From Mangifera indica (Eukaryota; Streptophyta; Magnoliopsida; Sapindales; Anacardiaceae), in contig NC_058145.1 in NCBI RefSeq assembly GCF_011075055.1, forward strand, positions 2,864,887 through 2,928,886: a stretch of 64,000 bases of DNA. Reading direction: 5' to 3'. The stretch's first letter is position 1, and each line of letters opens with the position of its first letter. The translations under genes were made by a program, and so were the position numbers. Shown here piece after piece: positions 1 to 10,740 of this stretch. The notes below the pieces were generated by a model. The model did no database searches. It was not told where the DNA came from and worked only from the letters and a program-made list of their open reading frames with translations.

Positions 1-489
1 AGAAAACAGATAAACAAGTACATTCCACAGAGAAAGAAAAGAGAAGAAGTGAAGTCTATTTGGTCCAAGGTAATGAAAATTGCAGTAAAATTTAAGCACA
101 CAAATTAGAGAATTTCATGACTTACCTACTTCACAAAAAGCAGCTAAATGGAAAAAGTATATGTTCTATTTTCATTGGAAGAAAAAAGATTTCTCTCGAA
201 CAAAGCTTCAGTAAACAGATATACCTTAGTAATTACAACATATCACAAAGGGGTGAAGATGTACAGAAAAAATGTTGCCCCAATATGCATCATTTTACTG
301 CGCAGTGATTGGCTCGGTTCTGGTGAAATTGAAGAAGCCACTGCACAAAATTTCACCACAGTCAAATTGAACTGCCTTTCTTTGTACCATAATGTAGGAG
401 AAAACAATTTTTATCACAGAATTATAAGTGAATAACCTAAAAGTCCCTGAGTTTACTTACAACTGAAACTATCGGCCTTCATCTGTGAT
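1..489. other. Downstream flank of LPA2
   Basis: No supportable coding region. The short plus-strand open frames here (117-308 and 148-435) overlap each other, have no recognisable domain and lie where the LPA2 3' untranslated region on the minus strand should be. AT-rich non-coding sequence is the simplest reading. Confidence 0.5.
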
Positions 490-2381
490 TCATTTTTGGT
501 CTTTGGCTTTCTCATTTTGCAGGTACTTAAGCCCTCCATATGCAACTGTCCCAGCAACAAACAAGACGACTGTTGGAGTGAAAGTTGGGTACAGATACTT
601 CACAAAGAATTTATCTAACTCTTCTGGTAGGAAGCCTGTACAATGAAACAGCCATATTACAATCTGGAAGCAACATAAAATCACGATTAAGATCCAATTT
701 CAGATCATTTCTATATTTTCCTGTTAATTGTGGAAGTAGCATATAAATCATGATAATGTACCTTCAGCCCCCTGTTATGGAACATAGAATCTTTGGTATA
801 TTGTTACATAGAAAAGGAACAAATCTTTTCTAAAACAAAATGTTAAGAAGAAATTAAACGCTTAATTAAAGAGATGAGTGAAGCAACCAATTGATACTGT
901 TTCCATAAATAATTGGAGACCATAAAAGATCATCAGAGACTTCCCTTCAAGATTAAAAATTTCATCAGAGACATCCTAGGCAAGTCGTCTCAGCCTACTG
1001 AGTACTGACAATTGTGCATTTAACTGTGCCAAACTCGAGGGAGGTGGTTAAATTTACCTCATATCTTATGTAACACTACTCTTTCTAAGCAATCTGAAAC
1101 CCATCTGGAAGCATACTGTTGAAAAACTATATGTTCGTTCAACTTGCAATACACATATGAAGACTCATCATTACTACTGTTTAAGTTCTTAAAATGAAAC
1201 TATTAATGAGGCCACAGGGAAATATGTGACTGTACGTATTTCTTTTTAGAGGATTTGTGGAATTTACAGAACATCTGGTTTATAAGGTCATCCTCAGGTT
1301 TGTCAGACTGAAACACGAAGACAAGAATAATTAGTTACATTAGTAGTGTTCGTAGGGAATATGCTAGAAGTAGTTATTTTCCCAGACTTTCAGCTATCAG
1401 TAAGAAAATACATTACTAAAACTTCTAGCAGTAGAACCTCCTATCAGAGGCTTAAACTTTTAGAACATGCAAGAGGAGGCCATCCACATTTAACAAGGCA
1501 AGCAAGTTTCCTCATATCCCCTGAATTTGTTATTGTGATGTTAAAATGTGAAGCCACTTTCACATGGCTTGCATGCAAACTTTGACAAAAATTTTACCAG
1601 CATGCATGGAAATTGATTGGCCTATAATTTTTTAACAAAGAACATAGGCAAGATAATTAATTGGCCTGCAAACTTTGGCACTAAAGATTAAGATTTGGAT
1701 AGTGAAACAAATCGTAAAAGTAATTGATTTGAGTAGAAATCATTGGTGGGCTTTTAATTTAATAAAATTGTATGTTGGGTTCATCAAATTTCCTAACATG
1801 CGAGCAAAAGCTGCAATTTCTCAGATCACTTAACTGCAATTTCAACTAGCACTGCCATACACAAAATCAGATCATTCAATGTCACCGATTATATCCAGAG
1901 TTAAACACCAACATTTAACAAATTAAGGAAACCTGAATATACCTGAGGCAGCAAGAGTAATGCCCTGAAGAAGAATAACCCCACCCATTCCCAACCAAGT
2001 AAGAAGAAAAGCGCTCTCATTCTTCATCATTTCTTTAGCTTTAGCCTCCTCTTCTTGGCTTACAAATTCGGGTTTCTGAACTGGAGCCCTCCTAATAACC
2101 GAGGCGTTCTCTCTTTTGCCCTTGGCTTTCCTTTTCTTAGTGACAGAAGTGGGCGTAGGATTCCCAGAAGTGGAAGACGAGGAGCCAAAGCCTTGGCCAG
2201 GTGAAACGGATTTTGGTTTCTTGGGTGAGTCTTGAGTAGACTCAGTGTCGATTGGGGTTTTCTGAGATTTGACGAATGTGAATTCAGATTTGGTTTTAGA
2301 AAGAAGGAGACGATTATGATGATGAGAGGGTTTGGTTGTGGTAAAAGACGATAGAGGGTGGAATTGGAGCTGTAGCGCCAT
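490..2381 (-). CDS. LPA2: LPA2, low photosystem II accumulation 2 (chloroplast thylakoid assembly factor)
   Basis: Two coding exons on the minus strand: 2381-1943 and 635-490, with a 1307-bp GT-AG intron. They give 194 residues. The join restores a glycine codon (TCA G|GC TTC) and reads AASGFLPEELDK, matching Arabidopsis LPA2 as I remember it. In order: a serine/threonine-rich transit peptide (about residues 1-50), a low-complexity Ser/Gly/Lys linker, the conserved NESAFLLTWLG stretch leading into a first membrane helix (about 123-146), and a second helix after FLPEELDKFFVKY (about 164-185), ending in a charged tail. In Arabidopsis, LPA2 sits in the thylakoid membrane and assists assembly of the photosystem II core, notably CP43. 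The start is the first ATG of the open frame and is followed by a plausible plastid presequence. Nothing looks broken. The gene symbol rests on conserved sequence in both exons. Confidence 0.9.
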
Positions 2382-2869
2382 TTTCAGTTAAGTTGGTTAT
2401 CGTGATTTTGTGTCAGTTTATCTCTTCGTCTGGAATCTTGCTCTGCGCGTTCATTGGTTAAGATCTTATTACAAATATGAGCTGTCTATTCATGTTATCC
2501 AAGTAAGAGGTTATTGCTTACTGTACAGTGATTTTTTCTGGATGTGGGTCTTGCTATGCTAGAGGGTCTATGGACCATCTATCGGGCTTGCGACATCGCC
2601 TAGAGCCTTTTATGTCATGCTTTCCCGGACTCCTAATAGGTTGTTCCATCACATAATTTTTTTTTTTAAATTTTTGAAAAAATTTCGAATTTATTATTTA
2701 TAATCATTTTCGAATTAAGCAAAATAGAGACATTATTTTAATAGACGTTGAAAAAAGCACAACTATTTTACAAAAAGACAAACACCCCATAGAATCTGGT
2801 GTGGGGTATGCGCCTTTATGTTCTGCTTTTTTTGTTGTTGGTATGGCGACATGAGCTCTCTTGGGTTTG
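2382..2869. other. LPA2 upstream region and repeat boundary
   Basis: Upstream of the LPA2 start on the minus strand, so 2382-2580 should hold its promoter and 5' leader. No convincing TATA box was found. A poly-T/poly-A run near 2658-2690 marks the transition into the LINE-derived region that follows. No gene is supportable. Confidence 0.35.
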
Positions 2870-3438
2870 GGTGTTGAGCCATCTATTTCTTCTAACTCGG
2901 GAGGTTCTTCCTTTCCTATTGGGAAAGGCGCCTCTGGCTCTCCCGATAAATCAGCTAATTGGAAATCTTTATTTAGTGATGATAAAGTGAGTGCTCCTTT
3001 AAGTTTTATGCTCATATTCGGAGATGGGCTCTTAACTTGAGTTTATCCCAAAGTTCGTTAAAGAAATTTCTAATGTGGGTGAAGATGTATGAAGTTCCAT
3101 TAGAATATTTGAGTCCTAAAGGATTAAGCTACGTTGCTAGTTACTTAGAATTCCTTAGCATTTGGACAAGTACACTCAAAAAGCCTTACCATTTGCAAGA
3201 GGTAGGCTATGCCAAGGTTTGCATCAAATTTGATGTGGAAATAGGACACCTTGATGAATTTGACTTAATTTTTCCAAATGGTAAAGTAATAGTAGAATAT
3301 CTATGGAAGCCTACCTCTTGCCAATGGTGTAAAACATTTAGGCATGTCAATCACTTGCATAACTATTCCTTAAAACAAGTTATTGATGTACGTGTCCAAT
3401 TCAAAGATGATACAAATAAAACAAAACACCTTCAGTGA
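2870..3438 (+). pseudogene. LINE ORF1 relic (DUF4283 / zinc-knuckle protein)
   Basis: Degenerate ORF1 of a plant L1-type LINE. One frame around 2940-3020 reads NWKSLFSDDKVSAPLSF, like the start of the DUF4283 region. After a frame change, 3037-3438 gives 133 residues with MWVKMYEVPLEYLSPKGLSY, then GYAKVCIKFDV, then YLWKPTSCQWCKTFRHV. That order (DUF4283, then a CX2C zinc knuckle) is typical of LINE ORF1. The knuckle has lost its last cysteine, since serine follows the histidines where C is expected. No reverse transcriptase (ORF2) follows, so this is a 5' fragment and not a gene. The product would have been a nucleic-acid-binding retrotransposition protein. The family call is fairly secure; the exact ends are not. 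Confidence 0.7.
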
Positions 3439-3675
3439 ATTTCATTGGATTAGAAGAATCCAAATAAAAAATCGACCAAGAGCATATCAAAACCACAATT
3501 TTGGTTAGTAGAATAGTCTCTAATGAGATCCTAAGATTAATTTTGTCAAAAATATACCTTTGGATTCAATTTATTAGACTAAAATAATGTTTTAAAACTA
3601 AGATCTATTAGTATCCATGCATGGTCCTAATAAAATTAATTCAGGACATCTTGAAACATATATAAAATTTTTATT
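3439..3675. other. Unassigned AT-rich sequence
   Basis: No reading frame, tandem structure or recognised repeat seen between the LINE relic and the first unit of the TFIIS-derived tandem array. Confidence 0.3.
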
Positions 3676-3922
3676 TATTTTAAGAAATCTGAGATGTTGA
3701 AATAATTCTTGATTTGAATATGCCTACAAGACATGCTGGTAGATGTTGAAAATTACAACAATCTAATTATGAAAGAATAGAAATTAACAACTTATAATAC
3801 ATTAGTAACATTATTTATGACACAAATTTTGGTACATCTCATCAATCTACCATGCAAATCAATATAAGGATTTCAACCATTTTGCATAATCAAAATGAAG
3901 TTTCTCTTATGATATTTCCTCA
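3676..3922 (-). repeat. Left part of tandem unit A, split by the Copia insertion
   Basis: This stretch matches the starts of units at 10919 and 11328: all carry TAAGAAATYTGAGATGTTGA-like sequence, then AATACATTAGTAACA and ACCATRCAAATYAA. The unit is cut at the Copia insertion after CCTCA (3918-3922) and resumes at 10741 with the same CCTCA. It is the non-coding part of the TFIIS pseudogene duplication described at 10741-12330. Confidence 0.75.
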
Positions 3923-4279
3923 TGTTGGTCTGTTAATTCTGATTGCAGACCAGTTCTTTTTCTTTATTCATTTTATTTCTTTGTTGAATAAGTCTGCTGA
4001 TTGTTATAATTTTCAAGAGCTGATTCCTATTCTTTGGGCATGATAAAACTAGTGGCTAGTTTCCAGGCACGTTAAGGATATAGCCAAATTTTAGGACTTA
4101 GTTGCTTCTTTTCTACTGTTCTCGTTGGTAATTATGCCTATAAAAAGGCAACGTTCAGAAATTAATTGATTGTCTGTTCTTGTATTGCTGTAAGTAATAA
4201 AATACTCTTTCTGCTCTGTTCTTCTTCTCCTGCATCATTCTTACTACCAGATTTTTGTTGCCATATTTTTTTAACATTA
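3923..4279 (+). repeat. Copia 5' LTR
   Basis: Starts TGTTGG and ends ACATTA, where the 3' LTR ends ACATCA; one C-to-T change has removed the canonical CA end. A TATA-like CTATAAAAAGG lies about 220 bp in, marking the end of U3. Preceded by target duplication CCTCA. Confidence 0.93.
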
Positions 4280-4280
4280 G

Positions 4281-4292
4281 TGGTATCAGAGC
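4281..4292 (+). promoter_or_regulatory. Copia primer binding site
   Basis: TGGTATCAGAGC, one base after the 5' LTR, is complementary to the 3' end of plant initiator methionine tRNA, the usual Copia primer for minus-strand synthesis. Confidence 0.93.
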
Positions 4293-4299
4293 AGGTTCA

Positions 4300-7200
4300 A
4301 TGAATAACTCACCTCCAATTTCAATTCCTGTCTTGGATGGGAAAAATTATAACCGATGGAACATTCAACTGAGGGTGTTGTTTGATTACCATGAATTGCT
4401 AGATGTCGTGGAAAATGGCGTACCTACTCAAGTAGAAAATGGAACTGATGCACAGAAAAATGTCCACCGTGAGATCAAGAAGAAGGACAAAAAGACATTA
4501 TATTTCATCCATCAAGGGGTGAATGATGAAGTTTTTGAGAAGATTGCAGGAGCAACCACATCAAAGCAAGCCTGGGATATCTTGATGACATCATACAAAG
4601 GTGTTGAGAGAGTTAAAAAGGTAAGACTTCAAACTTTAAGACGTCAATATGAGCTTTTGCAAATGGAGTCTTCTGAAACTATTGGTAATTATATTGGTCA
4701 AGTTCTTGCTTTGACAAACCAAATGAACATATATGGAGAAGCGTGCACAGAGCAAGCAAAAGTGGAGAAAATCTTGAGGTCATTGAACTCTAGTTTTGAG
4801 TATGTCGTGGTGGCAATTGAAGAAGCTCATGATCTGTCCTTAATGACCGTCGATGAGGTATCTGGCACCCTACAAGCTCATGAACAACGGATGAATGAGA
4901 AAAAATTGAGAGATCGATTGAGCAAGCCTTTCACAGCCAAGTCTTTATCAAAGCTTATCAAAGTGGTGAAACAAGCCAGAAGAATAGTAGTTCTCGCAGT
5001 AGAGGACGGGACGCGGTGGCTATCATTTCAACAGAGGTCATGGTGGTCATAACAACAATTATGGAGTACCTAGAGGCAATGACAAGGAAAAATCAAACAG
5101 TAGCCATCAACAAAATTCAAGAAGTCATGGTCGTGGACGAGGTAGAGAAAGGTATGACAAATCCAATATTGTATGTTATTCTTGTCATAGACGTGGCCAT
5201 TATTCAAGTGAATGCAAATATAAGGAGACTACTCGGAAGGCTCACTATGCACAAGAAGATGATGATGACGATAGCCATACTCTATTGATGGTTACTGCAG
5301 CTAGCGAAGTACCAAATTACCACACATGATTCCTTGACACAGGGTGTACCAATCATATGTGTGACAAAAAAGAGTTATTTGCTAATCTTGATGAGTCATT
5401 TCGTACTACAGTCAAATTTGTCGATGACAACACTATACCAATAACAGGAAAAGAGCAAATTCTTATTAGCTTAAAGAATGGAGATCATACGTATATTTCT
5501 GATGTTTTTTATGTGCCAGGTATGAAAAGTAATTTGCTTAACGTGGGTCAACTGGCAGAAAAGGGCTATGTTATGAACCTCTATGACAATCAACTCTCCA
5601 TTTTTGATAAAAAAGGTACACCTATTCTCAGGGCCTCATTGACAAGGAATCACATGTTTCAAGTTGACATCTCTAACGACATTTATAATTGTCTTAATGC
5701 TATTATGAATGATGAATCTTGGTTGTGGCATTTTCGCTTTGGACATTTGAACTTTTGGAGTTTAAAAATGTTTTTAAAGAAAAATATGGTGAAAGGTTTA
5801 CCTAACATACATCATCTAGAACAACTGTGTGACACTTGCACTCTTGGAAAGAATCACAGATTGCCATTTAAAGCAGAATCACAATGTGCAGCCCAACCAT
5901 TAGAGCTCATTCATTTCGATGTATGTGGCCTAATGAATATTCTGTCAAATGGTGGTAATACATACTTTTTGACTTTTATTGATGATTTTACTAGGAAAAT
6001 ATAGGTGTATTTGTTGCAAAGGAAATCTGATGTTTTTCATTGCTTTAAGAAGTTTAAATTGCAAGTTGAAAAGCAAAGTGGTTATCTTGTTAAAAGCCTA
6101 CGAACTGACGATAGAGGTGAATATACTTCCAATGAATTTAATAAGTATTGTGAAGAACATGGAATAAAGCATGAAGTCACTTTTCCTTATACCCCGCAAC
6201 ACAACGGAGTTACGGAAAGGAAGAACAAAACCATAATGGACATGGCAAGAAGCATGCTAAAGGCCAAAGGTATGCCCAATTCCTTCTAGGGTGAAGCTGT
6301 TTCATGCTCTGTTTACTTGTTGAATAGGTCTCCAACAAAAAGTGTTCAAAATATCACTCCTACTGAAACATGGAGTGGTTTCAAGCCAAGTGTGAAACAT
6401 CTAAAGGTATTTGGTTCTGTTGCGTATGTCCACATTCCGAGAGAGACAAGGACAAAATTAGATGATCGAGCAAAGAAGACAATTTTTGTTGGTTACAAGT
6501 GTTGGGGCTACAAATTGTTCAATCCTGAGACAAAGAAAGAGATTGTCAATCGAGATGTAATCTTTGCTGAAGATGAAGCTTGGAAGTGGGATATGGATTC
6601 ACATAATGATTCAAACAAATGTATTATCTCTGTTCTTGAAGAAGATGTAGAAGCTTCCATCACAAAAGAAGTAATCTCATCAAGCTCGACTCAAGAAACT
6701 TTGCCACAAACCCTAACAGAATTTGGAAGACCAAGGCGACAACGCCAAAAATCAATACGCTTACAAGATTATGAGGTAACTCTTGATGATGAAGCTGATG
6801 ATGATGGAGAAATAACACACTTTGTTTTTTTTGCAGATATCGAACCTGTCACATTCGAAGAGGCAATCCAAAATCCTAAATGGGTGAATACCATGAATGA
6901 AGAGATTAAGGCAATTGAAAGAAATAATACGTAGGAATTAACTGATATCCCGCAAGGTCACAAAACTATTGGTGTGAAGTGGGTTTTTAAAACAAAGATG
7001 AAATCAAATGGTGAGGTGGAGAGACACAAAACAAGATTGGTGGCGAAAGGATTTGAGCAAAGACCTGGCTATGATTACCAAGAAGTTTTCTCTTCTATTG
7101 CTAGAATTGAAACAATTAGACTTTTAAATACTTTAGCTGCCCAGAAGCAATGGAAAATCCATCAAATGGATGTGAAGTCAACATTTTTAAATGGTCTACT

Positions 7201-8383
7201 CGAAGAGGAGGTTTTTGTCAAGCAACCACCTGGATTCATGAAGCAGGGAAGTGAAGATAAGGTGTACAAATTAAAGAAAGTATTGTACAGCCTCAAATAA
7301 GCGCCACGAGCTTGGAATAGGCACATTGACTCCTTCTTCCATACAATCGGTTTTCAAAAATGCCCATCTGAATATGATTTATATGTGAAAGTTAACAAGT
7401 CTGGTGATGTATTGATATTATGTTTTTACGTTGATGATTTAATATTCATAGACAATAATTCCAAAATGATTGAAGACTTTAAAAGGTCTATGATGCAAGA
7501 GTTTGAAATGACAGACCTTGGGCTTATGTCGTACTTCCTTGGTATTGAAGTAGTGCAAAAGGAAGATGAAATTTTTATTTGTCAGAAAAGGTATGCCACT
7601 GAAATTTTAAAAAGGTTTCATATGGATGACTGTAACTCTGTAAGAACTCTTGTAGAAGTTGGTACCAAACTATCCAAGGAAGGCGATGGTAAACATGTCA
7701 ATTCCACTTATTTCAAGCAAATTATTGGAAGTTTGAGATATCTCATATGCACGAGACCAGACATATGTTATGGTGTTGGTTTAATTAGCAGATTTATGGA
7801 AACTCCTCGTTAATCTTATATGCAGGTGGCTAAAAGAATCATGCGGTACCTAAAGGGCACTTATGATTATGGTTTATTCTATTCGTCATCTATTAATTGT
7901 GCTCTTATAGGTTTTTCTGACAGTGATTGGGACAGAGAATTAGATGACAGGAAAAACACTTCTGGATATTGTTTTAATTTTGATGCTATAGCTTGTTCAT
8001 GGTCTTCAAAGAAGTAATCTATTGTTGCACTTTCAACTTGTGAAGTAGAATATGTAGTTGCAACTTCAAGCACATGTCAATCAATATGGTTGTGCAATGT
8101 AATGAGTCAAATTCACTTTCCGATTGAAAGGCCGATGAAAATATATATTGACAATGTTTCTGCAATCGACTTAGCAAAAAATCCTGTCACACATGGAAGA
8201 AGCAAGCACATTGACATACAATATCATTTCTTGAGAGATCAAGTTGAGAAGAAAGCAATTGAATTGGCGTATTGCAAGTCCGAAGACCAAGTGGCGGATA
8301 TTTTCACCAAACCTTTGAAGTACGAGACATTTGCCAAGTTAAAGCGTATGCTCGGAATAATGACTCTTCCGAATCAGAATTAA
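4300..8383 (+). pseudogene. Copia gag-pol polyprotein, first copy, disabled
   Basis: Start ATG at 4300 (MNNSPPISIPVLDGKNYNRW, gag). A one-base loss near 5005-5010 shifts the frame; after it a CX2CX4HX4C zinc knuckle is intact at 5174-5215. Protease motif FLDTGCTNHM follows an in-frame stop at 5327-5329. Integrase has its H-C zinc region around 5730-5850 and the acidic-residue segments [15 protein letters not shown] and HNGVTERKN. Reverse transcriptase has WVFKTKMKSNGEV, QMDVKSTFLNG and the catalytic FYVDDLIF near 7425. RNase H ends in DIFTKPL near 8300. Further in-frame stops lie at 6002, 6287, 6932, 7298, 7811 and 8015, each at a position where family conservation suggests Trp or Gln. The protein cannot be made as one chain. 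Confidence 0.93.
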
Positions 8384-8390
8384 AAGGGGA

Positions 8391-8655
8391 TGTTGGTCTG
8401 TTAATTCTGATTGCAAACCAATTCTTTTTCTTTATTCATTTTATTTCTTTGTTGAATAAGTCTGTTGATTGTTATAATTTCCAGGAGCTTATTCCTATTC
8501 TTTGGACATGATAAAACTAGTGGCTAGTTTCCAAGTACGTTAAGGATATAACCAAATTTTAGGACTTAGTTGCTTTTTTTCTGCTGTACTCGTTGGTAAT
8601 TATGCCTATAAAAAGGCAACGTTCAGAAATTAATTGATTGTCTGTTCTTGTATTG
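8391..8655 (+). repeat. Internal partial Copia LTR
   Basis: First 265 bp of the LTR, stopping just downstream of the TATA region. It is followed by 8 bp of filler (8656-8663) and then a second copy of internal sequence that begins at the equivalent of 6874. It differs from the 3' LTR at about one position but from the 5' LTR at many, so it was copied from the 3' side long after insertion. Confidence 0.9.
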
Positions 8656-8663
8656 ATTGTTTG

Positions 8664-10376
8664 TCCTAAATGGGTGAATACCATGAATAAAGAGATTAAG
8701 GCAATTGAAAGAAATAATACGTGGGAATTAACTGATATCCCGCAAGGTCACAAAACTATTGATGTGAAGTGGGTTTTTAAAACAAAGATGAAGTCAAATG
8801 GTGAGGTGGAGAGACACAAAACAAGATTGGTGGCGAAAGGATTTGAGCAAAGACCTGGCTATGATTACCAAGAAGTTTTCTCTTCTATTGCTAGAATTGA
8901 AACAATTAGACTTTTAATTACTTTAGCTGCCCAGAAGCAATGGAAAATCCATCAAATGGATGTGAAGTCAACATTTTTAAATGGTCTACTCGAAGAGAAG
9001 GTTTTTGTCAAGCAACCACCTGGATTCATGAAGCAGGGAAGTGAAGATAAGGTGTACAAATTAAAGAAAGCATTGTACAGCCTCAAACAAGCGCCACGAG
9101 CTTGGAATAGGCACATTGACTCCTTCTTCCATACAATCGATTTTCGAAAATCCATCAAATGGATGTGAAGTCAACATTTTTAAATGGTCTACTCGAAGAG
9201 AAGGTTTTTGTCAAGCAACCACCTGGATTCATGAAGCAGGGAAGTGAAGATAAGGTGTACAAATTAAAGAAAGCATTGTACAGCCTCAAACAAGCGCCAC
9301 GAGCTTGGAATAGGCACATTGACTCCTTCTTCCATACAATCGGTTTTCAAAAATGCCCATCTGAATATGATTTATATGTGAAAGTTAACAAGTCTGGTGA
9401 TGTATTGATATTATGTTTTTACGTTGATGATTTAATATTCATAGGCAATAATTCCAAAATGATTGAAGACTTTAAAAGGTCTATGATGCAAGAGTTTGAA
9501 ATGACAGACCTTGGGCTTATGTCGTACTTCCTTGGTATTGAAGTAGTGCAAAAGGAAGATGAAATTTTTATTTGTCAGAAAAGGTATGCCACTGAAATTT
9601 TAAAAAGGTTTCATATGGATGACTGTAACTCTGTGAGAACTCCTGTAGAAGTTGGTACCAAACTATCCAAGGAAGGCGATGGTAAACATGTCAATTCCAC
9701 TTATTTCAAGCAAATTATTGGAAGTTTGAGATATCTCATATGCACGAGACCAGACATATGTTATGGTGTTGGTTTAATTAGCAGATTTATGGAAACTCCT
9801 CGTTAATCTCATATGCAGGTGGCTAAAAGAATCATGCGGTACCTAAAGGGCACTTATGATTATGGTTTATTCTATTCGTCATCTATTAATTGTGCTCTTA
9901 TAGGTTTTTCTGACAGTGATTGGGGCAGAGAATTAGATGACAGGAAAAACACTTCTGGATATTGTTTTAATTTTGGTGCTATAGCTTGTTCATGGTCTTC
10001 AAAGAAGTAATCTATTGTTGCACTTTCAACTTGTGAAGTAGAATATGTAGTTGCAACTTCAAGCACATGTCAATCAATATGGTTGTGCAATGTAATGAGT
10101 CAAATTCACTTTCCGATTGAAAGGCCGATGAAAATATATATTGACAATGTTTCTGCAATCGACTTAGCAAAAAATCCTGTCACACATGGAAGAAGCAAGC
10201 ACATTGACATACAATATCATTTCTTGAGAGATCAAGTTGAGAAGAAAGCAATTGAATTGGCGTATTGCAAGTCCGAAGACCAAGTGGCGGATATTTTCAC
10301 CAAACCTTTGAAGTACGAGACATTTGCCAAGTTAAAGCGTATGCTCGGAATAATGACTCTTCCGAATCAGAATTAA
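8664..10376 (+). pseudogene. Duplicated Copia reverse transcriptase-RNase H segment
   Basis: Second copy of 6874-8383, about 99% identical by eye. It lacks the stops that copy 1 has at 6932 and 7298 (Trp and Gln codons are intact here) but shares the later stops, here at 9804-9806 and 10008-10010. It carries its own 203-bp tandem duplication that breaks the frame around 9146-9168. The YVDD catalytic motif is present near 9418. It has no start or upstream gag, so no functional product is expected. Confidence 0.92.
8943..9348 (+). repeat. 203-bp tandem duplication within the Copia second copy
   Basis: Two adjacent near-identical units, 8943-9145 and 9146-9348, each starting GAAAATCCATCAAATGG. 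Because 203 is not a multiple of three, the reverse transcriptase frame shifts at the junction. Absent from the first copy. Confidence 0.92.
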
Positions 10377-10383
10377 AAGGGGA
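10375..10383 (+). promoter_or_regulatory. Copia polypurine tract
   Basis: AAAAGGGGA immediately before the 3' LTR, the expected plus-strand primer. An identical tract at 8382-8390 precedes the internal partial LTR. Confidence 0.88.
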
Positions 10384-10740
10384 TGTTGGTCTGTTAATTC
10401 TGATTGCAAACCAGTTCTTTTTCTTTATTCATTTTATTTCTTTGTTGAATAAGTCTGTTGATTGTTATAATTTCCAGGAGCTTATTCCTATTCTTTGGAC
10501 ATGATAAAACTAGTGGCTAGTTTCCAAGTACGTTAAGGATATAACCAAATTTTAGGACTTAGTTGCTTTTTTTCTGCTGTACTCGTTGGTAATTATGCCT
10601 ATAAAAAGGCAACGTTCAGAAATTAATTGATTGTCTGTTCTTGTATTGCTGTGAGTAATAAAATACTTTTTTTGCTCTGTTCTTTTTCTCCTGCATCATT
10701 CTTGCTACCAGATTTTTGTTGCCAGATTTTTTTAACATCA
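10384..10740 (+). repeat. Copia 3' LTR
   Basis: 357 bp, TGTTGG...ACATCA, followed by target duplication CCTCA at 10741-10745. The TATA-like CTATAAAAAGG and a probable polyadenylation region (GTGAGTAATAAAATAC) are visible. Confidence 0.95.

Larger units (their letters stand above)
3923..10740 (+). mobile_element. Ty1/Copia LTR retrotransposon with internal duplications
   Basis: Complete insertion with two 357-bp LTRs (3923-4279 and 10384-10740), flanked by a perfect 5-bp target duplication CCTCA (3918-3922 and 10741-10745). A primer site lies directly after the 5' LTR and a polypurine tract directly before the 3' LTR. Domain order is gag, zinc knuckle, protease, integrase, reverse transcriptase, RNase H, which is the Copia order. 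Total length is 6818 bp, but 1993 bp come from later internal duplications (1790 + 203), so the inserted element was about 4825 bp, normal for Copia. By hand count the LTRs differ at about 19 of 357 sites, mostly transitions, so the insertion is not recent. The coding region is disabled by stops and one frameshift. The Copia lineage was not resolved. Confidence 0.95.

Noticed and set aside
8655..8664. Template switching during reverse transcription as cause of the Copia duplication
   Set aside because: The breakpoint near the start of R suggested it, but LTR divergence is several times larger than block divergence, so the duplication came after insertion.
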